DNA from: Zeugodacus cucurbitae
Taxonomy: Eukaryota; Arthropoda; Insecta; Diptera; Tephritidae
DNA: 64,000 nucleotides
NCBI RefSeq assembly: GCF_028554725.1
Contig: NC_071669.1
Coordinates: 36,632,001-36,696,000, forward strand
Direction: 5' to 3'
A program made the translations under genes and the position numbers. Positions within the stretch are counted from its first letter, which is position 1; the number at the start of each line of letters is the position of its first letter. The notes beneath the pieces were generated by a model. That model was given only the letters and a program-made list of their open reading frames with translations. It did no database searches and was not told the DNA's origin. This document shows, piece after piece, positions 23,931 to 35,400 of this stretch.

Positions 23931-25329
23931 AGAAATAAATTTCGATAAATTAAACCATTTAGTGTTTTAACATATTTTCTTGTTTTTAACAAGAAACTTC
24001 GGTTACAAACTTATTTGTCGTAGATGGTTCATCAGCACTGACAAGAGTTCTGGAGGGTCGAGTTATTGCCACCGTCCTGAAATTAGTATCTCCACTGATA
24101 ACATATGTACGTAGTTCTTCGTACTGCCCTCGTACGCTCCTGAGGGATATTCTCGCTGAGGGGTATGGTAGTCAAACCAGCTGTCAAAGACAACATATGT
24201 GTTTGTCATTTAGTAAGAGAGTTTAAAATAAAAGAAAGAGAGATAAAATATTGGAATCATATTTATATCAATACTATTATGTGTTGACAACATAAATGTA
24301 AATTTAATGTGATTTTTCTTTTTTTAGTTTTTTTTTTGCCTTTTGAGATATCCTTTCTCTCAAACGCGTACAAAGAAAGTAATAGTAAAATGCTTTTCGT
24401 ATCTTTCTTGGTTTCCATTTTAAAGATTAAATTATTTCAACAATATAATATCAAAGAAGTACAATGCCATTATATCGTGGGAAATAAGCGAACTCATCTT
24501 AGCAATTTTCCACTTCAGGGAAGAAGAGAGCTGCCACACATACAACTACATTTAATACATATATATGTTTGACTCGCAGAAGTTTATTGCGAGCACGTCG
24601 TGATGTCTCAGAATGCTCTTATGGTGTTTGCAGGACTTAAAGTAGAATAAGTCAAGTAGAATGTTGTTGAATGACTGTAGTTATTTCTGCATAAATATAA
24701 TGCGCAATATACTTGGTGTTTATGCGACTAAAAGTGAAGTGAGTTTAAGGTTGACATACTTGCGATATTCTATATACTTTAAGTCTGAAAATGTACATAT
24801 GTACATATATATTTCAGTTATTCATAGTTTACCTGCTCACAAATGCAATAAATTACAACTTTAACAAAATAAATATCCTTGCAATATAATCGTTTTGTTC
24901 ATAAATTGCGACCGAACCTGAATATTTTTTGTTCTCAATATTCAATTTCACCAAAGAGTATTTGCCTATGTTCGTTCGTATGGAAGAAGAAATTTTAATT
25001 AGAGAAATGTTTGAAAATGAACAAGTGAGAGTTAATCAATATTAGAAGCTAGCAAACATTTGAAATTATTAAAATGAATTGTGTTGCGCATGTACACATG
25101 AGTCAAATATTTTTCAATATAAAATTCAATAAAATTAATATGACATTTCACATACAAAATGTTACTCATACGCCCGGTCGCTCCAATTTTATTAGTTACT
25201 TGCCCATTTTTAATTAAAATACGAACGAACCAATTAAATTACCACGAATGGAAATACACTTTTTCATATTATTTATTATTCGGTTCTAATTAATGTTAAT
25301 GTGTGCTATAAGAAATTAAAGAAATATGA
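23931..25329. other. Intergenic, nothing recognised
   Basis: No recognised gene. The frame 24309-24572 has low complexity and no motif. Confidence 0.35.
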
Positions 25330-25710
25330 GTGCGAAATGAACTTAACCAAAGGAATGTAAGTTTATATATCGGGTCAGGGAAAATTTCACTGGTTGAGCT
25401 TAAAATATTATATCCGAAACCGGGAGATTTATCCATCTACTATCGAAATATTTTTGGTTTATTGCTTTTAGATAAGCCATACATGAGTTATGCTGGCCAC
25501 GCCGAGAGCGTTTTTTTAGACGTCAAGAGAGATGAATTTTTGGAATTTTTGTATAAAAATTTTACAGGATCACATAAACACCAGGAAATGACGTTATCTG
25601 TTTTTCTTTATAATATCTCTCACAGAGCGACCAATATAAAAAAACGTCCAGATTCAATAATTCTATTTAAAAATCCAAACTTTCCTGATACAAAACACAT
25701 ACTAAATTAG
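25330..25710 (+). CDS. Unassigned ORF, 126 residues
   Basis: I do not recognise this protein. The frame has balanced composition, unlike the chance frames around it: basic and aromatic residues are mixed (YPKPGDLSIYYRNIFGLLLL, then DVKRDEFLEFLYKNF). There is no signal peptide, no long membrane segment and no low-complexity tract. The first ATG used is at 25330, in poor context, and the coding part may begin further upstream or at an acceptor. It ends with TAG at 25708. No neighbouring frame continues it and no transposon termini were recognised around it. It could be an exon of an unrecognised gene or a captured or decayed element gene. Confidence 0.3.
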   Translation: MRNELNQRNVSLYIGSGKISLVELKILYPKPGDLSIYYRNIFGLLLLDKPYMSYAGHAESVFLDVKRDEFLEFLYKNFTGSHKHQEMTLSVFLYNISHRATNIKKRPDSIILFKNPNFPDTKHILN

Positions 25711-27448
25711 ATCGAACTCCACCTAATTCTGAAGTCTCCAAGGACTTTCCGAAAATTCTAAGATCAAATGAAATTTCTGTGAATTAAATAAATGGGAAAA
25801 GGCAATAGCGTGTAAACATTTACATTCCCCATTCTAAAGTTCTTCTAGTTGCGGCCGCTTAACTGCAGGGACATGTTGCAGTCTGCCGACGCGGAGACAA
25901 CATTTTGTTATGCAAATTAAGAATTACGTTCACGTTTTTATTGAAGCCTCGCGCCAGGAAAGTGTAAATGCCGTCGCTTTTATTTAATATTAATGCAGCA
26001 AAGTGGGGTGTTGGAAATATTTAATTTTTAATTTGATAATATGTAAATTATAAAAAGTTCAAAAATGTCGAAATTATGTCTTTCTTGATGGCTTACATAA
26101 TTCACTTAATTATATATTTAAAATATTCGTCGTCCTTTTGAGTGTTATTGTGTTACTGCAAATTAAATTTTACTTCCGAAACCTCGTAAAATCTCTGAGT
26201 ATTCTGATATTAGATACTGTAGATGGTGGACACACTAATTTGGTGTGGGTGGACAACCTATTGCGAAAAAGGGAGTATTTAATAGTTTTAAGTTTCTACA
26301 ATGGGAAGTTGACTTTCAGGATAATGTTCCTTACAACTTTATATGAACGTGTTGGAATTTTTGAAAGCAGCAAAACTCCTGTAAAATAGTTCAATGAAAT
26401 TATAAATATTTGCAGGAATTATTTGCTACTTTAACATGTTCAAAGTTGAACAAACCCCAATTAAAGGTTATAAAGCAACCAGTCGAAGCGTTCATTTACT
26501 CGTACATGCATTCATTTGTACACACGAACGAGCACGATGTATAATTGATTGTATTGATTAACCCTTGGTGGTTTAATCTTCGCCTGAGTACAATGAAGAA
26601 CATATTTGTATGTGTAACCGCAGTTATCTGCCAAAAGCTGCTGCCATAGATCTTTGTTTTGGATATACAACAAACTTCATGTGTGTTTGCGGGGCATATT
26701 TGTCCGGTAATTGGCTTCATTTGTCGGAAATTACTTTATTTTACGGGAATGATAATCGATTGTCATTGAACGGCCCGCTAAAGTCAATAGCATTGCAATG
26801 TTAAGCGGAAACAATTTACGTTTCCGACTGACCTGGCTGTGCTCTCACTTTGAGTTGTATAAAATGATTCAGTGAGCGATAACTGAATCTTTCAGAAAAA
26901 ATGTTAAGTATTCATAGAAACGGTGTGTTCAAAAAAAAAAAAATAAAATAAAATAATATTTCCATTGCCAATAAATTTTTAGCTGTACTCATTGCTTACT
27001 TTGTCTGTAGGAGGCGCTAATGGTATTATGAGCTTGTCGAGTTTCGTTTATTAAAAGCTTACACTTCGTTGATTGTTCGTAAATTTGTAGCCAAAAAGAA
27101 TACTGCAAGATGCTCCAACCTCCATATCCGACAGAAATGGCCTTTTCTATTTACATATTTATGGATTTTAGGTCTAGACCCCACATTGTAACGCAAACTT
27201 GACTTGGTTATGACAAATATGATGATTAACGGAATTTGGTTTTGCCTCTTCCATTTTCAAATCTACTCACCTTCCTTCATGCCACATTACGGAAATGTTA
27301 AAACCGCGAATGCGAATAATAGTTAAGTACCTATTATGATCCAATTGTCCAAGTTCAAGTTTTGTAGCATAATTTGATACAAAAGTTCTGATAAAAGTAT
27401 TAACCAACTTACCGTTGTTATAAAAAAAACTAATGGTTTGAAATATGT
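25711..27448. other. Intergenic, nothing recognised
   Basis: No gene recognised. Includes an A-rich tract at 26931-26955. Confidence 0.35.
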
Positions 27449-27947
27449 ATATCGTCACCTAAAATGCAAAAGGCCGTAACTAACATTTTTAGTATTTTAC
27501 AGGAGAAGCAAAAAACGTTATAGATTAAAGAGTACTTAAAGCTAAATATCCCAATTGTAGATTTAAGCTTAGAAAACAAAGACGGATTTGTTTCTGAAAA
27601 CCAAATTAATGGGAAAAAAGCAGTTTTTAAGAAATGTTAGTTAAGGCCTTTTGCACTCTATTTTTCTGAAACCAAAAAGCCGTAACTACTTGAAAAAATT
27701 GTGTATAAAATGAAAGCAATGGTTAAAATAAGAAAATGTGCTTTTAGGCTGTAACTAAAAAAGTTTTTAACAAGTTATGTCTTTTTGTATCTATTTATTG
27801 TAAGTATTTTAACACAAAAGAAATTATATAATTAATACATTTAATTCGAGAAAATAAAATTAAATTAAACTGGTTAAGAAAATCAAAATAATTCATTTGA
27901 AAACAACAAAACCTGCAATGCAAATAGTAAATTAGAATAGGTTTAAC

Positions 27948-28595
27948 CCTTCTGCTATGTTAGGAAAAAATTACACATATAGTGTTTTGGGTGAATTTGA
28001 CCCACTTATAAAAACTCCACTAATAACACTATTTTATTGAAAGAGTTCATATTTTTTTATTTGAATCAACTTAAGTGTATGTTAATTGTAGAAAATAGTT
28101 GAGATTTGTTTGTTTTAACGGCAATTTTCACAAACTAAGCTGCTGTGTTCCTTGCAAACAAATTTTTGGCACGTACTACAAACAGCTGAATATTTGTTCG
28201 AATTTTTTGTATGATGACAGAAGAAACAGCGCTGTCGTTTTTTGGTGGATTCATTTCTGGCAGAGCATAAGGTTGTGTAAAATATACTCGATTTCCGATA
28301 ACTAGCTTTCTTTGTCGGCGTTTTTGATCGAGTGATGTAATAATAAACGGCAAAATGTTTCAAAATACTAGGTGGGTCAAATTGACCCAACAACGTAATA
28401 AGTGTAATGAAATTACATTTGGCATCCTCCAGCAACATAAAAAACAGATATTATTTTAATTTTCATATTTATCTATTCCATTTACTGCAGTTAACAAATA
28501 GAAGAAGAATCAATACAATACGACTAGACTAACAAGCGAATTTCGAGGAGTTTTACTGAAAATTGGGTCAAATTGACCCAAACATAGCAGAAGGG
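27948..28595 (-). mobile_element. Internally deleted piggyBac element (648 bp), TTAA target site
   Basis: The termini CCCTTCTGCTATGTTAGG (left) and CCCTTCTGCTATGTTTGG (right, reverse complement) each abut TTAA, at 27944-27947 and 28596-28599. TTAA duplication and ends starting with CCC are diagnostic of piggyBac. Three GGGTCAAATTGACCCA-type palindromes lie near 27990, 28371 and 28563. Only the C-terminal part of the transposase is left. Confidence 0.9.
28115..28438 (-). pseudogene. piggyBac transposase C-terminal cysteine-rich domain
   Basis: The last third of this 107-residue frame holds the RING/zinc-ribbon-like tail of piggyBac transposases: CFFCHHTKNSNKYSAVC, CQKFVCKEHS, then CENC. That tail recognises the terminal inverted repeats. 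The upstream DDD catalytic domain is absent through internal deletion, and the first 40 residues include non-original sequence. A full piggyBac transposase is about 600 residues. Position inside matched termini with TTAA flanks supports the call. Confidence 0.85.
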
Positions 28596-29172
28596 TTAAG
28601 ATGTAAAGGGTATATTATCATAAAAGCTGTGGCAGTCAGCCGGAAGTAAAAATTTAAGTTCCTGCAGGTGTTTCCATTTCTTTTTGGATATTGATATTCT
28701 TTCGGTATGTAACTATGAAGGTTCGATGTCCCTAAATTCTTGTTGTGTACGTTGTGGCAAAACGTTATAATCGTCGTTGATATTTGTTTTATAATAAATT
28801 ATTCCAGATGGATCATATGCCAAGGCACGGATCATATTAACAGCTGTATTGAAGAAAGGCAAAACACAATAACACAATTTGATAAAGAATGTAAGATAAT
28901 GAAAACAACTGTAATTACGGATAACACAATGTGTCACATTGAAATTGAATCAAAGAGAATGAAAAAAGGGTAGTTACGGCTTTTTGGTTTATGAAATTGT
29001 TGAAGTTGTAGTTGCGGCCTTCCGATTCTCGCCTATAAAGTCGTTATTTTTGGACGTATGCATGTAAAATTTGCTGTGTACACGTGTTTCGGTTAAGTAC
29101 TTCATAATCAATCAAAAAGTCAATTTTGAATTTTTTGTTAGTTACGGCCTTTTGAATTTTAGGTGACGATAT

Positions 29173-30439
29173 GTTGCTCCGTAATATTATAGAATGAAGC
29201 TGCCAAATGAAATAGTTCATTTAAATGCCTGTCTGTCGCAGCAGTTTGATCCTACACATATTTTCCCTGCGCAGCACTTTCTGCATCCTCAATACCTACC
29301 ATATTGCTTGGGAAGGAAACTATAATACCTTGTACAAAATTTTGCAAATACACATGTAGAAACGCTATGGGTATTGCTGGTCCGCTCCAGTCCGCTGCTT
29401 TGTCTCTTCAACACATAGCGAACACATTACTTCTGCAGACTATATAAAGCGGTGTAGTAGCTACAAACGTAGGGTTAGCAACTATAAGTAATAGGTTACA
29501 AGCAAACCGAACTAGTTCAACGTTTGTCGAGGTTTTCTCAGCAACGCCTAAATCAGGATAGCTTAAATTATTGTTTCGACAGATCCAGCGAAGGTACCAG
29601 TACCAAGATTAAGACTCTCCACATAAATGGTAATCTTCGGCTGTGGTAAGCGTCGGCTTTGGCACTGGAGTGGATTCTGGAGGTCCCAACTCCGATGACA
29701 GAAAACAAACAAAGTTCGTCAAAGAGCCCGGTGGAATGGCAACGGTATCCTGTCCGAATGCCTGGAAAACACTTTAGGGCCGCTAAAATTGGACCTCAGG
29801 TAAATAAATTAATATTTTTTCAGAATCGGACAAGTGCTATATTTTACACTGCTCCCATTTATAATGAGGATTAGGTACGCCCTTGGTGTAGCACATATGG
29901 CACTTATGCTTGTGTAAAATATTAATGTAAACGTACAAGCTGTACATGCAAATATTATGTGTAAAACTCAGGTTTGTGAGGCGGTCTAACTAAGGCTGTA
30001 CAAACACCACCGAAGTAGACGGCTCTTCGTATGTTTATGCAATGCGTTGCATGTGCGATTGTAGGTAAATATTATAGAGCAAATATGGTTGCACACATAA
30101 CACTTTACGCCGGATTCTCGATAAGTTCGTGTGTAGGAAAATTGTGTATTGCACACCTGCTGTCGTGTGGAGTCAATATTTATGTTGTGTATTTATTGTG
30201 GGTCAAGTTCAGATTAAAAGCGGAAGCTTAAGCTTGCAACAACTTGTGGTTTTACATTAAATCTTTTTACCAATTCATGTGTTGTTCTAAAGTAACATTT
30301 GTATGATTTCTGTATAAATTAGCAGAAAGTAAAAGTAAAAGAGTGATAGTGAAAATGATAGAATTCGAGTTTCCGAATTTTCAGGGAAGTTGTAGTGCTT
30401 GGTATGTAAGGAAAAGTAGCTTCACTATCGAAGTGGAAA
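29173..30439. other. Intergenic with a promoter-like TATATAAAG
   Basis: A TATATAAAGCGG stretch lies near 29441-29460, followed within 350 bases by a frame (29659-29874) with a possible GT...AG interruption near 29800-29822. The predicted protein is not recognised. I see this only as a candidate promoter. Confidence 0.2.
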
Positions 30440-31236
30440 TATTATGACTGTCAACGGTGACGTGGCCCCTCCATAATCCTAATCCTACATCTGGGCACCA
30501 ACCAGATTACCAGCTTGGTTTCCACATGAGGATGCTCCGGTCTTGAAGCCTTCGTTAAGTCGCTTAATTTTTTCATAAAATTTTCGAGCATTACCTCTGT
30601 CTGCCAGCTTCTCAAGCTCTTCGTACTCACGCATTTCGGCCTCTTTCTTTTTTTGTCTGCAGATGCGTCTCGCTTCCCTCTTCAGATCTCGGTATCTATT
30701 CGCTGCGAGACGACAATCCTCATCGTACCAGCTTGTTTTTCGTCGTTGACGAAATCCAATTGTTTCGGCTCTAGCGGTACGCAGTGAGTTTGAGATGCCG
30801 TTCCACAGTTCCCTTATACCGAGATGCTGATGAGTGCTCCCAGAGAGCAGGAGTGCAAGTCGAGTTGAGTATTTCGTGGCTGCCTGTTTCGTGGTTTGGT
30901 CCTCGGAGCGTACGCACATCTAAAACACAGGAGACATGTATTCCGTCTACCACAACGTGATCGATTTGGTTACGCGTGTTTCGATCAGGAGGCAGCCAAG
31001 TAGCTGGATGTCTTTTCTTATGCTGGAATCTGGTACTACAGACTACCATATTTCGGGCCCAGCGAAGTCGATCAGCCTTAGGCCGTTTGGCGATGTTTCG
31101 TCATGGAGGCTGAATTTTCCGACTGTTGTGCCAAAGACACCTTCTTTACCAACCATAGCGTTATAATCGCCAAGCACGATATTGACATATTGGGGGAGGA
31201 AGAACTCATAGGTGCGTTCTAGGCGCTCGTATTTCT
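30440..31236 (-). mobile_element. RTE-like retroposon fragment, internally deleted
   Basis: The minus strand encodes the end of the AP endonuclease domain and the linker to RT. From the 5' side: ERLERTYEF, a GDYNAMVGKEG block, then VVCSTRFQHKK and RNQIDHVVVDG, followed by KTSWYDEDCRLA and KREARRICRQKKKEAEMREY. The frame then drops to a scrap of the post-YADD region at 30440-30465. Two frames are used, so a frameshift is present. Confidence 0.85.
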
Positions 31237-32370
31237 GTATTACATTACATTATATCATTGCCATGCCAAACTGACATGTCAAAGCGATTCAAAAATTTGT
31301 ATGTTTATGTTTCACAAACTCTAATGACGGGTAATCAAGAAATGTCCCATATTTACGTTCAAAGAAAATGTTGTAATTTGCATATTTTCACAAAATTGAC
31401 TATTATAACTGGATGAGCTTCTACTAAAACTATTTTACTGCGAAAATCCGTAAAAAAATAATGACAATGAAGAGAATCTATTTAATTGCATATTGTGCAG
31501 AGCTATAGGGTGAAAAGTACAGTAAACTTTCCAAATAAAATTATATAATTAAATTATAAATATAATATATATACATACGCTTGAACCGATCGTATTGGAT
31601 GCAGGATATGTCAACAAATATTTCCAAAAATCATATTTTTAATTTTCGGCTTTAATTGTTCTTTTTTGGAGCTTATAATCAGGTTTTAAAGATATCCATT
31701 AACATGATATCAAGATTGTAAGACTCCGCAGTCCTTCTATCAAATAAATTTCTTTTAAATTTAAAGTTTAAGATCAAAATTTGCCAAAAGGCACACCGCT
31801 GATTTTATAAATTTAGCACTAGAAATTATTGGTCTCGAATAACTGCATAATATACCGTTTCATCCCTCCTTGCAACGGTTAATGAATACCTTTGTGCATT
31901 CTATTACTAATAATCGTTCAGAGTAAGAAAGTTAGAATTAGCTAGATATGAATTAAGCATTAGAAAATTATCCATTTGCAAGCTTTTGCATTATTCAAAG
32001 TTAAGCTAAGGGCGCACACATTCTAATGCCAACCATGCCAGAGTTTTCTATTCTTCTCAGAAAAAAGCGTAGTTTCTTGGATGGATGAAATTCTAAATTA
32101 TAAATAAGGGACCTTTCCTGTGGATATGTGGATCTGATTACGTAATGTAGATATATCGTTGTGGATCTGATTACCTAATGTAGATATATATTTCATATCA
32201 CTATATGTGATTGATTTTCTTGAGAGTTTTCAGGTTTTCAATAAAACTTCATGAGCGGAGTTCGTTTTGATTTTATTGTGCCATTACAAATAAAGATGGA
32301 CTGTTGAGCTCTAGTACATAAATACTCAATTCTCTTATTGAACGTTATTCGCAAGCAATACGTGTATGTA
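31237..32370. other. Upstream region of the Or63a-like gene
   Basis: No gene. Holds a 33-bp tandem repeat at 32128-32193 whose first unit includes TTACGTAA (32138-32145), a palindrome of the type bound by PAR/bZIP factors. Otherwise AT-rich with no recognised element. Confidence 0.4.
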
Positions 32371-32407
32371 TATAAATAGCCGAAACACATTTGCATTGAT
32401 CAGTTAA
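32371..32407 (+). promoter_or_regulatory. Core promoter of the Or63a-like gene: TATA box + initiator
   Basis: TATAAATAG begins at 32371. TCAGTT, matching the insect initiator TCAKTY, spans 32400-32405, putting the start site A at 32402. The TATA box therefore begins at -31, the canonical distance. The 5' leader to the ATG at 32472 would be 70 bases with no intron. Both elements agree with a start codon chosen independently by homology. Confidence 0.65.
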
Positions 32408-32471
32408 GAATTGATTTTGAAGCTGAGTGTATTTGTTACTCATAGTTAAAGTAAAAAAAAATCGAAAAACC

Positions 32472-35400
32472 ATGTACAGTTCAACTGAGATTAAGGAGTT
32501 GAGAACTCGCAACTACTGGCAAAAAAGAGAACTACAGAGGGTTGCATGTACAATCGGCCTCAACCTGAACACCAAAACGAAACTCAAAGGATGGTGGCGG
32601 ATGTGAGTTTAGTGTTCTCGTATTTATAGAAAAGGTTACAAACTCATAAATGTCAAACGTGGATGACGTGGTCGGTCATAAATTTCGCGTTTTGGGAGTT
32701 TTTACTTCTCAGTTGCCTTTTCAGTATAAGATCCTGCACATTTTGTCCTATCTTCATTCTTTAATCATTAGACGTTGGATTAAAATATTAGTGATATTAC
32801 TCGGTGTCAATTAATATCCTTTTCCAGTGATAAATGAAATAAATATAATTTTTGGTAAATTTTAATGAAAATGAAACAATGTAGTAATGAGAGATTAATG
32901 GCTTCCAGCCAAAATGTACACTAACAAGTAAAGACTACTTCGCAATTTATTTATGTAGTTTTACTATGAGAGTACACAATTCGGTCCGTATATTTGGCAT
33001 AAAGTCCACTAGAATAAGGAAAGTCATCATATTCAGTATGAAGGCTGAGGTAATTACTGAGCCGGTTTCACTAATTTTCACCACCAATATATCCACGACT
33101 ATATGCAGTCCACCGTATTTTTGGAAAATCTATAATTAGGTATATGGAAGGTAGGGGATGTAAAAATTGTAAGAGATTTGCCGGCATTTTTGGAGAAAAA
33201 TACTCTTAGGCACTGAGTTCTTCATAATCGATATCCGGGGTTTTGAAAAGTTATTGTCCGATTTTAAAATTTAAAATAGTATTATATTACATGGGAAGTA
33301 GACGTGGTTGTGAACAGATTTAGCCCATTTTCCTTGGGTAATATCAGGATATCAAAGAAATATTATATACCGAATTTCATTGAAATTGGTTGAGTAGTTC
33401 CAGAGATATGATTTTTGACCCAAAAGTGGGCGACGCCACGCCCATTTTCCATTTTTTATAACATTTGTTATGTAAATTTAGTGTTTCCGATGTTCTTCGT
33501 TAGCGAGTTAAAGCACTTTTAGTAATTTTCAACATAACTATGGTATTGACGTGGTTAATATCCAATTTCACCTATTTTCATGGTGTGTGATGGGGGACTA
33601 AAAAGAAATTTGACTAGGAAGTTTGGGTTATATAGTTTACGAGATATATACGAAATATATATACCAATGAAGATATCAGAACCAAAGTCTAAATTACATT
33701 GTAGTATTTAAACTCAAGACTGAGAACCAAAATTGAGGTTTAGCAAATATCTGTCAATATGTGAGCAAAATTTATGAACATATTAATCGTTTTCTCAGAA
33801 TAATGTACACTAGTGCTAAAAATGAATATAAACTGTTTAGTACTGTTTAGCCCCGTATATATTTATAACATTATCAAAATATTGGTCTATATGTAAGCTA
33901 TGTATCTTAATAAAAATTATTTTATTTATTTTTTTATTTACAAGAGAAATAATTATAAATAATTACTCCACTAAAAAAAATATTATTTTAATTATTTGTT
34001 ATTATAAATCGTTCCATGAATTAACCCATATATATTATAATACATATATATAATTACTATTTTCGTTATACTAATGGACTTTATGCCGAATAGGTCAGGC
34101 AATGTGTGTGTGTGATGCATTTCGTGGAAATTTGTGCTCAAGCGTCCAGACCTACATTTTGTATTCCGAATTTCTTCTTGACAGTAAATTTATTTTAACA
34201 GCCTATAATAATTGGCTTATCTTAATAACACACAAGATTATCTCTTGTAATATATGGTAATGAACCATCGCATCAGGTAACACCGCATGCGACTGAGCTT
34301 TATCCCTATAATTTGAATATGCAAGCAACATATTGTCAGTTTTCATTCTCATCCCATTGGAAGTACATATGCATGTAATTTGCTAATTTATGAGGAAATA
34401 TGATCATTTTGAATTTGGACATTTTGAAATTGTTCTGCCTAAATTCTTAATCCCGCATGGTATTAGGTTACTTTATTTAATTTTCAGGAATTATGTAACT
34501 TATCCATATAAATATTATGAGTGATTATATATGAGTACTACATCAGCACCTTAATAAATAACGATTTTTCTTTTATTGCCAGTATCACTGTTTTCTTCAT
34601 AGCAACCAGTTGTGTGGCTTTGTATCCGCACTTGTTAATGATAAAACATGCACAAGGCGATATACCTTTGATAGCTGAGGTAAGTAGGAATTCATTAAAA
34701 TACGAGGGCGATTCGATAAGCACTTAGCTTCACAGATTGATGGCGTTACTATTGACAGAGAAATTAACTATGGTGTAGTATATTTCTGTGGACAGTTTCT
34801 GTCAGAATTTCAGTTGAATTGGACTTTTATTTGACTTCGGGCGATAAGCGGCGGACTCTGTCCCGAAAAAGGTATGGAAAGGTATCGGCGGAAAAAGATA
34901 TCCATCGTTTTGATATGTACGGGTGCAAAATGGTTTTAGGCTCTACTAAATACACGTCGAGTTATTTACAGAATTGAAAAGAAATTGAGGAGGCAGCCTA
35001 CTTTGAAGACCACCCAAAATGTATTTTTCCGACAGGTTATTGTCAATGGGTCAGGTGTAACCAGTTTTCCATTTTTTTTACAAATTTTTATTTTTAATTT
35101 GTATGGCCACCACGGGCACGCTTGCAGAAGTCCAGACATTGAACCCAATTTTCGATGGTTTTCAAACATAAATCGGCCGACATTGCAGCAATTTAACTTT
35201 CGATATTCGTACGAAAGTCATCAATCGTCGCTGGCTTGTTGGTTTAGCCCATAGACTTGACGTAGCCTCACAGGGAATAGTTTAACGGCGTCAAATCGCA
35301 CGACCGAGGCGGCCGACTGACTTGGCCATTGCGTGAGATAACACGTTCACCAAACTCCGTTTTCGGTAAATCGATTGTGAAAAGCGCTGTGTCGCTTGTG

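Larger units (their letters stand above)
27449..29172. mobile_element. 1.7-kb terminal-inverted-repeat element, class unknown
   Basis: Left end ATATCGTCACCTAAAATGCA followed by AAAGGCCGTAACTAACA. The right end in reverse complement is ATATCGTCACCTAAAATTCA followed by AAAGGCCGTAACTAACA. The similarity runs about 37 bp. Copies of the AAAGGCCGTAAC motif recur inside both ends (around 27640, 27670, 28970 and 29010), suggesting subterminal protein-binding sites. The minus-strand frame 28713-28937 carries ALAYDPSGIIYYKTNINDDY and could be a transposase remnant. A piggyBac derivative (27948-28595) is nested inside. Flank ambiguity (palindromic ATAT) prevents calling the target duplication. Confidence 0.6.
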
